DNA from: Bacteroidota bacterium | GTDB taxonomy: Bacteria > Bacteroidota > Bacteroidia > NS11-12g > UBA955 | Direction of reading: 5' to 3' | Assembly: GCA_027488495.1 (NCBI GenBank) | Contig: JAIYBO010000110.1 | Coordinates: 1 to 23,761 of the forward strand | Length of the DNA: 23,761 bases | Shown here: positions 1 to 8,427 of the stretch, piece after piece | How positions within the stretch are numbered: position 1 is the first letter of the stretch | How the letters are laid out: every line of letters starts with the position of its first letter | Translations under genes and position numbers: made by a program | The notes under the pieces: generated by a model | Seen by the model: only the letters and a program-made list of their open reading frames with translations | The model's database searches: none | Told to the model about the DNA's origin: nothing

Positions 1-387
1 GAAATGACTCAAAAATTGATGCACCCCAGTTTTGAAATCAAGAAGGTGTATCGTGCAACCCTTGATAAAAAGCCATCCAAAGAACACATGTTACAATTGG
101 TTCAGGGTGTTGAATTGGAAGACGGGATGATGGCCTTTGAACAGTGTGGTTTTGTAGAAGAGGGCAAAGAGAACGTCTTGGGTATTGAAATCAAAAGCGG
201 TAGAAATAGAATTGTGAGAAGGATGTTTGAACATTTTGGTTATGAAGTAACCGCCTTGGATCGCGTTCTATTGGGAGAATTTGATAAAGTGAAATTGGGC
301 CGTGGCAAATGGAGATTTCTTACCGAGAAAGAGATGAATTATGTGGATCGCCTAAAGAGAACCAAACCCAAAGCGCCCAAAAACTAA
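1..387 (+). CDS. rRNA pseudouridine synthase, RsuA/RluB family (3' part only)
   Basis: Isomerises a specific uridine of ribosomal RNA to pseudouridine in the cytoplasm. Only the last 128 codons are in the window; the reading frame is open to base 1, so the ATG at base 4 is probably internal. What is visible is the C-terminal half of the catalytic domain: the family signature GRNRIVRRMFEHFGYEV, followed by an L-x-RV-x-LG segment and a closing KWRFLTEKE motif, as in RsuA/RluB/RluE enzymes. The N-terminal S4 domain and the catalytic Asp lie outside the window. The protein ends in a short Lys-rich tail. Its TAA overlaps the stop codon of the convergent methyltransferase gene. The family is clear; whether the target is 23S (RluB) or 16S (RsuA) cannot be decided here. 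Confidence 0.88.
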   Translation, partial: EMTQKLMHPSFEIKKVYRATLDKKPSKEHMLQLVQGVELEDGMMAFEQCGFVEEGKENVLGIEIKSGRNRIVRRMFEHFGYEVTALDRVLLGEFDKVKLGRGKWRFLTEKEMNYVDRLKRTKPKAPKN

Positions 388-1766
388 ACCGTTTCTTTTA
401 ACAAGCTAGCTGCTTGAATTTGTGTTTGAATGATTCGCCAAGGCATTGGCCAAAGGTTGTTGTAACCGTTGTTTACCGCATTGGCCGTTCCCAAAGACAA
501 GTTGTTCCATCGCATACCTACAACCCCTTTGTTGTTTGATCGGATCGACAAAAACTCACGCTTGTAATATTGCAAGGACTCTATTAAACCAAGGTTTTCG
601 GTTGGGTAGGTAACGGTTTTTTTCGCCAAAAGATCAAACTCGGGATGCACCTTCCATTGGTTTTTATTCCACTGACCAGCGTTCACACCGGTTTGTTTAA
701 TGCCCGGCAATAGCGCGGGTAAATTATAAAAGTAATCGGCCCACTTTCCATTGCGAACGACCATCAAACCATCTTGTAACTCATAGCCCAAAAACTCATT
801 ACCCAAAAAATCTGGCAGGTGCTTACTGGGTTTTACCCTCGCTGTTTTACCCAAATTCAAACGTTCTCTATGGGTTTTCCTGAGGATGGAAAAAAAGAAA
901 CCCTCGCCTTGCGTAAGGTGCGGCATCATACGATATTTTCCGGGTTCAACCTCCATAATTCCGAGATTCTTCGGAAAGTCGAACTCCATGATTTCTGCGC
1001 TCAATTCTTCCACGATGTAATTTACATTTTCTTCGTTTTCTGAACGATTGTAGGTGCAGGTGCTATAAATCATCACCCCGCCTTCAGCGATGCTTGGCCA
1101 AATGTCGTGCGCGATGCGTTTTTGTCGAACCGTGCACAGTTCCACGTGAGATGGACTCCATTCGCTGATGGCATCTGGTGTTTTTCGAAACATACCTTCG
1201 CCACTGCAAGGCATATCGGCCACCACGATTTGAAACAATCCCCTTGTTTCCCCCCATTGTCTGGCGTCTGCTGAAGTTACCAAATGATTGCCAGCGCCCC
1301 ATTTACATAGGTTTTCAATGAGCGTGTTGGTCCTACCGCCAATAACTTCATTTGCAACCAGTAAATCGCCCTGTCTGAGATGCGAGGCGATGTGCGTGCT
1401 TTTTCCACCCGGCGAGGCACAAAGGTCTAGCACAATGGCCCCTTCTTCGTAATTCTGAATCAAACGCTTGATCAATTCGCCCACCACCATACTATTTGCC
1501 TCTTGCACATAATAGGCTCCGGCATGAAACGCGGGGTCGGCGGTAAACAAAGGACGTTGTTTGAGCACAAAACCATCGTCACAATGATGAATTTTTTCCA
1601 GTAAAACATCCTCTTGAAACATCGCTTCAGAAATGTTTTTGGCTCTGTTTAAGCGAATGCTCACTTTGGGTGTTTCATCGATGGCCGACAACAGTTCGAT
1701 TACTTCGGTTTGAGGCAATGCATTGCCCAAGGATTTGATAAATTCTGCGGGTAGTGTACTTTTCAT
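384..1766 (-). CDS. RsmF/RsmB-type rRNA cytosine-C5 methyltransferase with C-terminal PUA-like region
   Basis: SAM-dependent m5C methyltransferase of the NOL1/NOP2/Sun family, expected to modify rRNA (E. coli relative RsmF/YebU). 460 residues. Seen: SAM-binding motif LDLCASPGGKS at about 113-123; ADMPCSGEGMF with Asp184 and Cys187; the catalytic motif YSTCTYN with Cys237. The last roughly 150 residues match the position of the PUA-like RNA-binding domain of RsmF proteins. The frame stays open upstream to 1943, but that extension runs through menC; the ATG at 1766 begins a normal family N-terminus (MKSTLPAEF) and lies one base after the menC TGA, so the two genes are probably translationally coupled. 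It is the last gene of the minus-strand operon, and its TAG shares bases with the convergent pseudouridine synthase stop. The exact rRNA or tRNA target is inferred only. Confidence 0.9.
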   Translation of the reverse strand: MKSTLPAEFIKSLGNALPQTEVIELLSAIDETPKVSIRLNRAKNISEAMFQEDVLLEKIHHCDDGFVLKQRPLFTADPAFHAGAYYVQEANSMVVGELIKRLIQNYEEGAIVLDLCASPGGKSTHIASHLRQGDLLVANEVIGGRTNTLIENLCKWGAGNHLVTSADARQWGETRGLFQIVVADMPCSGEGMFRKTPDAISEWSPSHVELCTVRQKRIAHDIWPSIAEGGVMIYSTCTYNRSENEENVNYIVEELSAEIMEFDFPKNLGIMEVEPGKYRMMPHLTQGEGFFFSILRKTHRERLNLGKTARVKPSKHLPDFLGNEFLGYELQDGLMVVRNGKWADYFYNLPALLPGIKQTGVNAGQWNKNQWKVHPEFDLLAKKTVTYPTENLGLIESLQYYKREFLSIRSNNKGVVGMRWNNLSLGTANAVNNGYNNLWPMPWRIIQTQIQAASLLKETV

Positions 1767-1767
1767 A

Positions 1768-2853
1768 TCATGGCAAAAACCAAAGTTGCTCCCCAACAAC
1801 GCGTGTTTGGGGATTGTAATTTTCTTTAAATAATGAGCCCGTTCCCAAGCCTTGAGGCAGGGTTGGGTTGAATTTCGACACCCACTGTGCGATACAAGCC
1901 AATCCAACATTGCCCTCCAATGCGCTTGTGCTCCACCACCCAATTTGTTCGTTTTCGGCGAGTCTTATCCAATCTTCTGCCAAGTCCAAACCGCCCAACA
2001 AAGTGGGTTTAAGTATAATGTATTTTGGTTTTGCCCAACTCAATAATTGTTTGCCCGACATGTCTAGGTTTCCAATTTTATTTGGGTGAAAACCAATGAG
2101 TTCTTCGTCTAAAGCGATGTCGATTTTGCTTTCTTTACAAATACGATCCAGTTCGTGGTAACGCGCTTTTACAGGTTGTTCAATTGAATGAATTTGGAAA
2201 CGATGCAATGCTTTGATTTGCTCGAGTGCAACATCGGGAGAAAACCCTCCGTTGGCATCTAACCGTATTTCAAGTTGAAATGCATTCATGTGTTTTCTCA
2301 ACTTCTCAATGAGTTTACATTCCTCGTCGAAATCCAGGGCGCCTACTTTGATCTTTATACATCGAAATCCAAGTGATATTTTTAACATGGCCTCTTCATA
2401 CATGGCGTTTATGCCATTCATCCAAACAAGACCATTGATTTTCATCCCGGTTTTACCTTGTGTAAATGGTGTATTGACCCAGTGCGATGGCATTTTGGGT
2501 GAATTGAGGAGTGAGGGTTGAGACAACAGGTGTTGCAGGTGCTGCCATGCTGAGTGCATTGCAAAACGCATGGCTGGCAGAGCGGTGTCTTTCCCGGGCT
2601 CCCACAAATCAAGGTGTTCTAAAATATCATCAGTGCCCAGAGGAACATTCAAAAGATGTTTGGTAAACGCATGGTAGTCTACGTCACCATCCAAACTCAA
2701 GCCCGGCAGAGGGGCCGCTTCGCCAATTCCCTCAAAACCACCAGACCGCAATGAAATCAAGTGACTTGTTTTTTCTGTGTATTCTCCCCGGCTGGTTTTG
2801 GCCGGTTTTAAAAATTCAAATTGGTGGGGTTGGGTTGAGAATTGAATTAACAT
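1768..2853 (-). CDS. menC: o-succinylbenzoate synthase (MenC), enolase superfamily
   Basis: Dehydrates SHCHC to o-succinylbenzoate in classical menaquinone synthesis. 361 residues, full length for the family. The enolase-superfamily active site is readable: the Lys pair KIK (Lys167, Lys169) on the first barrel strand; the metal ligands Asp199 (RLDANGG), Glu225 (SIEQP) and Asp249 (ALDEEL); and the second Lys282 (LKPTLLGG). An N-terminal capping region carries GIGEAAPLPG at about 42-51. The ATG at 2853 is 9 bases after the menA stop, and the TGA is one base before the methyltransferase ATG, so the gene sits inside an operon. No Shine-Dalgarno site is evident. Dipeptide epimerases share this fold, but adjacency to menA supports MenC. 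menB, menD, menE and menF are not in the window. Confidence 0.92.
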   Translation of the reverse strand: MLIQFSTQPHQFEFLKPAKTSRGEYTEKTSHLISLRSGGFEGIGEAAPLPGLSLDGDVDYHAFTKHLLNVPLGTDDILEHLDLWEPGKDTALPAMRFAMHSAWQHLQHLLSQPSLLNSPKMPSHWVNTPFTQGKTGMKINGLVWMNGINAMYEEAMLKISLGFRCIKIKVGALDFDEECKLIEKLRKHMNAFQLEIRLDANGGFSPDVALEQIKALHRFQIHSIEQPVKARYHELDRICKESKIDIALDEELIGFHPNKIGNLDMSGKQLLSWAKPKYIILKPTLLGGLDLAEDWIRLAENEQIGWWSTSALEGNVGLACIAQWVSKFNPTLPQGLGTGSLFKENYNPQTRVVGEQLWFLP

Positions 2854-2862
2854 GATGGCTTG

Positions 2863-3879
2863 TTAATCTTTATCTGGTCCCAAAAAATCAATCACGAAAT
2901 ATGCCAAAAATGCATAAATCAATACGAGCACTAAAATGCTGATAGACAGTTTTTTCAGCTGTTGATTCAATATTTCACGTTGGCCGGGTTCAGCATTTTT
3001 GACCGATTGATAATGACTGGAGAGTTGCAGAAAAACGGGGGTAAAAACACCAATTAGAAAAAACGTTTGAGCCCCCATCATGGATGGCCATTCGAAGTAT
3101 CGTTTTTCAAAAACCAAAAAGGAGGCAGGAATCAAACCGCCACCCAGTAACAATAAAATGCGATGGTAAAACAGGGTTTTTTTTGCACCCAATCGCACGG
3201 CGATGGTTTTTTTGTTTTGTTCCGTATCGGTAGGTATATCGCGGTAATTGTTCACGTTTAAAACGGCTACACTCAAAAACCCCAATCCCAAGGCAGCCAT
3301 TAAGAAAACATCTAAGTTCTTGGAGCTGGCTGTGTCGGTAAACAACCCGTTCAATACACCCATACCCAAGACGGGTACCAGACCAAAGAAAATCAAAACA
3401 AAAACATCGCCCAACCCCGAGTAACCGTAGGCCCTTTTTCCCATCGTGTAGTTGATGGCGGCAGCTATCGCCACGAGACCCGCAAGAAGCATGAAAATGC
3501 CGTTTTTACTTTGAAACAATCCTGAAATCGATATCAAAGAAACACCCAATAGGAAGGTGATTACACCCACAATCCACAAGGCTTTTTTCATCTGGTTTTC
3601 ATTGATTTTGCCCGAAGCCATTGCCCTGTCTGTGCGATTGGCTTTGGTGTCTGTGCCTTTTTTGAAATCACCATAGTCATTGGCGAAATTGCTCAGTATT
3701 TGCAATCCAGTAGCGGTGAGAAGTGCCAAAACCATTATCCACCAAAACAAATTGGGTTGATTTAATTGTGAATCATTGTGCTGAACACCACAGATATGCG
3801 AAAGTGTACCACCCAAAAGAATGCCAGATAAGGCCAATGGCAATGTGCGCAAACGTGCGGCTTGTATCCAAGGGTTCAT
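2863..3879 (-). CDS. menA: 1,4-dihydroxy-2-naphthoate polyprenyltransferase (MenA)
   Basis: Integral membrane UbiA-family enzyme that attaches the polyprenyl chain to 1,4-dihydroxy-2-naphthoate to give demethylmenaquinone. 338 residues. It starts with the MenA-type N-terminus WIQAARLRTLPLALSG. The first Asp-rich motif is NFANDYGDFKKG (Asp68, Asp71); the second is NVNNYRDIPTD (Asp214, Asp218). About eight to nine hydrophobic segments alternate with these loops. I chose the ATG at 3879; the frame extends to a TTG at 3918, but that adds a charged stretch (IYDDDRSDYLRS) atypical of the family. The gene follows the acyltransferase gene by 35 bases and precedes menC by 9 bases, consistent with a shared menaquinone operon segment. 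Confidence 0.93.
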   Translation of the reverse strand: MNPWIQAARLRTLPLALSGILLGGTLSHICGVQHNDSQLNQPNLFWWIMVLALLTATGLQILSNFANDYGDFKKGTDTKANRTDRAMASGKINENQMKKALWIVGVITFLLGVSLISISGLFQSKNGIFMLLAGLVAIAAAINYTMGKRAYGYSGLGDVFVLIFFGLVPVLGMGVLNGLFTDTASSKNLDVFLMAALGLGFLSVAVLNVNNYRDIPTDTEQNKKTIAVRLGAKKTLFYHRILLLLGGGLIPASFLVFEKRYFEWPSMMGAQTFFLIGVFTPVFLQLSSHYQSVKNAEPGQREILNQQLKKLSISILVLVLIYAFLAYFVIDFLGPDKD

Positions 3880-3914
3880 GCTACGAAGATAATCACTCCT
3901 GTCATCATCGTATA

Positions 3915-4841
3915 TCAAACGCCTCGTTGGAACACAAAATAGGGAAATTCTGTGGCGCCAAACTTTTTATAAAAGCTGGCCACCGATGGAATGCTGCTGC
4001 CTTCGAAATCCAACAATACGTTTTCCCCCTCGTACTTCTGTATCACCCAGTTGATGATGCCATGCATGATGCCTATGGCCCGTCCCTTCTCTGTGGGTCC
4101 CGCGCAAACATAATGGATGCAACGAAGTCCGTTAGCGGTGCTCGATGGTGTGACGAAAAAAATGGCAGCACCCAAAGTGTCATTGCTTTCTTGGTGATGT
4201 GCCGATAGTACAAATGCAGCCTCCGGATTGGATGCGTGTTTTTTAAATGCGTTTGCAAGTATTGTGTATTCAAAATCGCCAATCTTGGGGTTTAAATCGC
4301 CCCAAGCCGATTGGTAAATGTCAATGGCTTGTTCTACGCTCACGCCATTTACACAGTATTCGACGGGTATTTTGCTCAGCCGCAATAAATTCTTTTGACA
4401 GTCTTTGTTGTAAGACGGTGATTTCTTTAGCCCCAATATTAAGTTTGGCTTTGGTGCTTTTGTAGAAAAGAGGGTTTTTTTGGTTTGCAGAGGAGATGCT
4501 GGCTCCTCGTCAAAATACCCATTGAGATTCAAGCGCACCCGTAAAAACACCTTGGGAATTGCCCTCAAAAAATCAGCGGTTGTAACAGATTTATTTGAAC
4601 CAAAGGCGCCGAGTTGTTGACAAAAAACGGGTTGAACCAAATATTTCAAACCCCACTTTTTCTTGTAAGGCAGGGGAAAAACGGCTTCATATTCGTTGAA
4701 AACCAAAGCGTCCCACCGATTTTCAGTTACGCAATCCAGATACCCGAATAAGGCATAAAACAAAGGGGTTTCACTGCTAAGCACAGCGGCATTCCATTTT
4801 TCAGGATCGATTTGTTCGTGTTCGAGATACTTTATGCTCAT
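3915..4841 (-). CDS. FemAB/GNAT-like acyltransferase-fold protein
   Basis: Cytoplasmic protein of 308 residues with no N-terminal signal. It resembles a Bacteroidota family with an acyl-CoA N-acyltransferase (FemAB/GNAT-like) fold. Seen: an N-terminal module with aromatic-rich LPYKKKWGLKYLVQP (about 57-71), then QQLGAFG. The C-terminal half contains an HYVCAGPTEKGRAIG stretch (about 243-257) placed like an acyl-donor-binding loop, and a terminal LDFEGSSIPSVASFYKKFGA motif (277-296) characteristic of FemAB-related proteins. The frame extends five codons to a TTG; the ATG at 4841 is preferred because it overlaps the upstream gene's TGA as ATGA, a sign of translational coupling. The partner is the deacetylase-like protein, so a role in cell-surface glycan or peptidoglycan modification is plausible but inferred. 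Substrate unknown. Confidence 0.6.
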   Translation of the reverse strand: MSIKYLEHEQIDPEKWNAAVLSSETPLFYALFGYLDCVTENRWDALVFNEYEAVFPLPYKKKWGLKYLVQPVFCQQLGAFGSNKSVTTADFLRAIPKVFLRVRLNLNGYFDEEPASPLQTKKTLFSTKAPKPNLILGLKKSPSYNKDCQKNLLRLSKIPVEYCVNGVSVEQAIDIYQSAWGDLNPKIGDFEYTILANAFKKHASNPEAAFVLSAHHQESNDTLGAAIFFVTPSSTANGLRCIHYVCAGPTEKGRAIGIMHGIINWVIQKYEGENVLLDFEGSSIPSVASFYKKFGATEFPYFVFQRGV

Positions 4842-6325
4842 ATCGCCTTGCCCCAATGTTCAATTGTATTTTTCCAGCCAACCCAAGGATAACTTTCAGA
4901 CACAGATTCGTTGTGAAACACAAAACAAAACGTTCCCGAAATAGATTGAAGTTTTTGCTTTAATGAATTCGCATATTGAATTGAAGTGTCATGATTTAAA
5001 GACAAGTAGTTTTTGCAGGTGACGTCCATGATGCAAAACGGATGCACGGTAATGTGACTGATAGATTCTGAAATCAAATCGTACCAAATATAGGGCTTTG
5101 AAGTGCCTGCTCGAAATCCCACTTCGTCCGGATATCCCATGCTCCAATCGTGTGTGATGCCCAGATTTTGAAGGATGTTATAACTGTACGGCATGTGCAA
5201 ATGGATGTAATGGAATCTACTGTGTTTGGGTGCGTATCCCACGGCCTGGTTGAAACTTTCCACTTCTGTTCTCCATGCTGTTTGGGTTTTCATGGCGTTG
5301 TTTTTTTCTTGCCAAGAGGGGTGAATGCCCCAATTTTCATGGATGTTTGTGTGATTTGAGTTTTCTCCGCCTAAGCAACGCTTGATTTCATCGTTGAGTG
5401 CTGAAAGCTCTATTTGCTTGTTGCGACTGTCGCGTTGATTGTGAAAAAGAAAAAACAGCTTGTATTGGGCGAATTGCTGTAAAAATGGAATGGTTTCTTT
5501 ATCGATTTGATAAGGATCCTTGCCCAAAAACAATGCACTGAATCGTTCAATGAGCAATGAGGGTTTGAAAAAACAATCTCTCAAAAAACTGCCCACTTGA
5601 GTAAAGAGGGATCTTCCCCCATAACGCAATGCCATATCAATGTCGGCCGTAGGAATAATCTCAAAAACATCAACGGGTTGTTTGTTCATGAAATAACCAA
5701 AAAGCCAAACGAGTTTGTCAACTACCGGTTCTTGCAACCACCCCATTTCATAGAGCAAGCTTTCATGTGCCGGATATCTTCCATGTTTGTCCGATGTTGC
5801 TGGTTTTCTAGTTGGTTTGTTGTGTTGTTTTTCTATTGATGCAATACCGCCATTTTCAATTTGCCACTGAACTTCCTCATAACGAGAAATACACCAAAAA
5901 ATCTCTGCAAATAGATCGAAATGGATTGAATGTTCATTGATTATTTCTCCATTGTCGTTTGAAATCCGGCCATTTTCAAAATCGGGTGATAGAAACAGGG
6001 CTTCAATTTGTTGAAATTGGGGTGGGGTGAATGTGTTTTTCTCGGAAACAAAGTTGAATTTGAAAGCTTTTGCCGTGGGTTTGAAATCCCCTGGACGCAA
6101 GAAATTTTCATGGAGTAATCCAGAATTATATACCCAAAGGTTGTGGTTAGATGACGTTGTATCTAATTGGTTTTCAGTATATAATACTTTGAATGTGTTT
6201 GGTTTTTCTTGGAAGTAATCCCAATCTGTGGTGATTTCCATGGTGAAACCAAAACGCACAGTCAGGACTTCACTAAAAATGTAGTGAATCCGTTGTGAAT
6301 TTTGGTGGGTAAACAATAACACCAT
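4838..6325 (-). CDS. Polysaccharide deacetylase-like family protein (Bacteroidota type, DUF7033-like N-terminus)
   Basis: 495-residue protein whose order of motifs matches a Bacteroidota family usually annotated as polysaccharide deacetylase. The N-terminus MVLLFTHQNSQRIHYIF matches the family's start and contains no obvious signal peptide. A middle motif PTADIDMALRYGG (Asp228, Asp230) is where the NodB-like barrel begins. GIHPSW with His335, and RFHYIHLHMPYSY followed by MGYPDEVGFRAGT (about 396-408), form the C-terminal catalytic-domain hallmarks. Whether it is an active deacetylase is uncertain, since the classic NodB H-x3-H motif is not obvious. The ATG at 6325 is preferred over the upstream start at 6367, which would run into gmd. 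It is the first gene of the minus operon, 29 bases from the divergent gmd, and overlaps the next gene by ATGA. Confidence 0.65.
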   Translation of the reverse strand: MVLLFTHQNSQRIHYIFSEVLTVRFGFTMEITTDWDYFQEKPNTFKVLYTENQLDTTSSNHNLWVYNSGLLHENFLRPGDFKPTAKAFKFNFVSEKNTFTPPQFQQIEALFLSPDFENGRISNDNGEIINEHSIHFDLFAEIFWCISRYEEVQWQIENGGIASIEKQHNKPTRKPATSDKHGRYPAHESLLYEMGWLQEPVVDKLVWLFGYFMNKQPVDVFEIIPTADIDMALRYGGRSLFTQVGSFLRDCFFKPSLLIERFSALFLGKDPYQIDKETIPFLQQFAQYKLFFLFHNQRDSRNKQIELSALNDEIKRCLGGENSNHTNIHENWGIHPSWQEKNNAMKTQTAWRTEVESFNQAVGYAPKHSRFHYIHLHMPYSYNILQNLGITHDWSMGYPDEVGFRAGTSKPYIWYDLISESISHITVHPFCIMDVTCKNYLSLNHDTSIQYANSLKQKLQSISGTFCFVFHNESVSESYPWVGWKNTIEHWGKAI

Positions 6326-6330
6326 AAATG

Positions 6331-6352
6331 TTTTGCGTAATTTTGTGCAAAA
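6331..6352. promoter_or_regulatory. Inverted repeat TTTTGC-N10-GCAAAA between divergent genes
   Basis: A perfect 6-bp inverted repeat whose 10-base centre contains most of the gmd -7 box. The whole divergent intergenic space is 29 bases, so anything bound here would touch both promoters. The sequence is AT-rich and the half-sites are short, so chance is a real alternative. Confidence 0.3.
6338..6345 (+). promoter_or_regulatory. -7 box of the gmd-fcl promoter
   Basis: TAATTTTG is an exact match to the Bacteroidota -7 consensus TAnnTTTG. It ends 9 bases before the gmd ATG, so the transcript would begin close to the start codon. No good TTG/TTTG -33 element at normal spacing is visible. Confidence 0.5.
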
Positions 6353-6354
6353 TA
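6348..6354 (-). promoter_or_regulatory. Possible -7-like box for the deacetylase-like operon
   Basis: Read on the minus strand this is TATTTTG, a one-base-short version of TAnnTTTG, 22 bases upstream of the ATG at 6325. It is the only candidate in the short divergent gap. Weak evidence. Confidence 0.25.
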
Positions 6355-7491
6355 ATGAAGGTTGCATTAATCACCGGTATAACCGGACAAGACGGAGCCT
6401 ATTTGGCCGAATTTCTTTTGAAAAAGGGTTACATGGTGCATGGCATCAAACGTCGTAGCTCATTATTCAACACCGATCGAGTAGATCACATATACGAAGA
6501 TCCACACATTGAGGGCAATCGTTTTAAAATGCACTACGGGGATTTAACGGATTCTACCAACTTGATACGCATCATTCAAGAAGTACAGCCCGATGAAATT
6601 TATAATTTGGGAGCGATGAGCCACGTGCATGTGAGCTTTGAAACACCGGAATATACTGCCAACTGCGATGCGGTGGGAACATTGAGGTTGTTGGAGGCCA
6701 TTCGCATTTTGGGTCTAACCAAGAAAACAAGGATTTATCAAGCGTCTACATCTGAATTGTATGGCTTGGTGCAGGAAATCCCACAAAAAGAAACTACGCC
6801 CTTCTATCCACGCAGCCCATACGCGGTGGCGAAAATGTATGGCTTTTGGATTACTGTGAACTACAGGGAAGCCTACGACATTTATGCTTGTAGCGGAATC
6901 TTGTTCAATCACGAGAGTCCTATTCGCGGAGAAACTTTTGTAACGAGAAAAATCACCCGCGCTACTTCAAGAATTGCTCTGGGTTTGCAAAGCAAATTGT
7001 ACCTCGGAAATCTAAATTCTAAAAGGGATTGGGGTCATGCCAAAGACTACATCGAAGCGATGTGGTTGATATTGCAGCAAGACAAAGCCGAGGATTTTGT
7101 GATCGCAACAGGCGTTACCACAGAAATTAGAGAGTTTGTGAGGATGAGTTTCAAACACGTGGGTGTAGAAATGTCTTTCAAAGGCGAAGGTGTGGATGAA
7201 ATTGGTTATGTTTCCGGCATCGATGAGGCTGTTTTTGAAGCTGCCACAGGACAGAAATCTGCACTTACCATTGGTCAAGAGATAGTTTTTGTTGATCCCA
7301 AATATTTCAGACCAACAGAAGTGGAATTGTTGATTGGAGATGCTACCAAAGCCAGGACCAAATTGGGTTGGACACCCAAGCACACTTTGCAAGATTTGGT
7401 AACTGATATGATGCAAAGCGATATCAAAGTGATGCAAAAGGAGACCTATTTGAAAGAGGGTGGTTTCCAAACGAAGAACTATTTCGAATAA
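6355..7491 (+). CDS. gmd: GDP-mannose 4,6-dehydratase
   Basis: Cytoplasmic NADP-dependent enzyme converting GDP-D-mannose to GDP-4-keto-6-deoxymannose, the first step to GDP-L-fucose. 378 residues, extended-SDR fold. Seen: Rossmann motif GITGQDG at 8-14; RRSS at 33-36; YNLGAMSHVHVSFE at 83-96; catalytic Thr132 and Glu134 (STSELYG) with Tyr156 and Lys160 (SPYAVAK); the substrate-binding stretch FNHESPIRGETFVTRK; and KRDWGHAKDY. A segment of roughly 30 residues around EAVFEAATGQKSALTIG lengthens the C-terminal half relative to E. coli Gmd. The ATG at 6355 gives the standard N-terminus MKVALITG; the open frame upstream is not coding-like. The stop and the fcl ATG share a base (TAATG), so the two are co-translated. 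Confidence 0.96.
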   Translation: MKVALITGITGQDGAYLAEFLLKKGYMVHGIKRRSSLFNTDRVDHIYEDPHIEGNRFKMHYGDLTDSTNLIRIIQEVQPDEIYNLGAMSHVHVSFETPEYTANCDAVGTLRLLEAIRILGLTKKTRIYQASTSELYGLVQEIPQKETTPFYPRSPYAVAKMYGFWITVNYREAYDIYACSGILFNHESPIRGETFVTRKITRATSRIALGLQSKLYLGNLNSKRDWGHAKDYIEAMWLILQQDKAEDFVIATGVTTEIREFVRMSFKHVGVEMSFKGEGVDEIGYVSGIDEAVFEAATGQKSALTIGQEIVFVDPKYFRPTEVELLIGDATKARTKLGWTPKHTLQDLVTDMMQSDIKVMQKETYLKEGGFQTKNYFE

Positions 7492-8420
7492 TGGAAAAAA
7501 TCGCCAAGATTTACGTAGCGGGGCACCGAGGCATGGTTGGCTCAGCCATCGTTCGTGAACTGAATCGTTTGGGATATCACAATGTAGTGGTAAAAACCAG
7601 CGCAGAGTTGGATTTGAGAAATCAATCTGCCGTTGATGCTTTTTATAGCACCGAGAAACCAGATTATGTTTTTGTGGCTGCAGCCAAAGTGGGTGGAATT
7701 TTGGCGAATAACACCTATCGCGCTGAGTTTTTGTATGACAATTTGTGCATTCAAAACAATCTGATCCACGGTGCATATGTTCATGGCGTGAAAAAATTGC
7801 TGTTTTTGGGTAGTTCTTGTATCTATCCCAAATTGGCGCCGCAACCCCTAAAGGAAGAATATTTGTTGAGTGGTTGTTTAGAGCCAACGAATGAACCTTA
7901 TGCCATCGCCAAAATAACAGGAATAAAAATGTGTGAGGCGTATCGCGACCAATATGGCTGTAATTTCATTTCGGCGATGCCCACGAATATGTATGGTCCT
8001 AACGACAATTATCATCCTGAGAACAGTCACGTACTACCTGCATTGATTCGCAAGTTTCACGAAGCGAAAACGTTGAATGCACCAGAGGTAGTTGTATGGG
8101 GCGATGGTTCGCCAATGCGCGAGTTTTTATATGCCGATGATTTGGCCAACGCCCTCGTTTATTTGATGCTCAACTACAACGAAAGAGATTTCGTGAATGT
8201 GGGATATGGCAGCGATATAACGATAGGTGATTTAGCCCAAACCATTGGTGAAATTGTGGGCTTTAAAGGCGGTATCGTTTTTGATGATAGTAAGCCAAAT
8301 GGAACGCCCAAAAAACTCATGGATTCAAGCAGATTGTTTGCCACTGGATGGAAGCCTCAAACGGCACTTAACGATGGCATTAGATTGGCTTACACCGATT
8401 TCCTGTCGAAGCACTCATAG
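7491..8420 (+). CDS. fcl: GDP-L-fucose synthase
   Basis: Epimerase/reductase that turns the Gmd product GDP-4-keto-6-deoxymannose into GDP-L-fucose using NADPH. 309 residues, full length. Seen: Rossmann motif GHRGMVGS at 11-18; AAAKVGGI at 63-70; GSSCIYP with Ser108 and Ser109; catalytic Tyr137 and Lys141 (EPYAIAK); and the conserved PTNMYGPNDN and HVLPALIRKFHEAK segments. It begins on the last base of the gmd stop codon. GDP-fucose would feed fucosylated surface polysaccharide or glycoprotein, but no glycosyltransferase is in the window. Confidence 0.96.
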   Translation: MEKIAKIYVAGHRGMVGSAIVRELNRLGYHNVVVKTSAELDLRNQSAVDAFYSTEKPDYVFVAAAKVGGILANNTYRAEFLYDNLCIQNNLIHGAYVHGVKKLLFLGSSCIYPKLAPQPLKEEYLLSGCLEPTNEPYAIAKITGIKMCEAYRDQYGCNFISAMPTNMYGPNDNYHPENSHVLPALIRKFHEAKTLNAPEVVVWGDGSPMREFLYADDLANALVYLMLNYNERDFVNVGYGSDITIGDLAQTIGEIVGFKGGIVFDDSKPNGTPKKLMDSSRLFATGWKPQTALNDGIRLAYTDFLSKHS

Positions 8421-8427
8421 AAAATTG

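Noticed and set aside
402..416. Hairpin CAAGC-TAGCT-GCTTG as a terminator of the pseudouridine synthase gene
   Set aside because: Short stem, inside methyltransferase coding sequence, with no convincing T-run after it.
1767..1943. N-terminal extension of the methyltransferase frame up to 1943
   Set aside because: It runs inside menC in another frame and is not family-like; the ATG at 1766 gives the standard start.
3880..3918. TTG start for menA giving 13 extra residues
   Set aside because: The added residues are charged and unlike MenA; the ATG at 3879 opens the conserved WIQAARLRTLPLA.
7012..7887. Long minus-strand frame opposite gmd/fcl
   Set aside because: Antisense to two well-recognised enzymes, no recognisable motifs, and rich in His/Cys/Phe as expected for a shadow frame.
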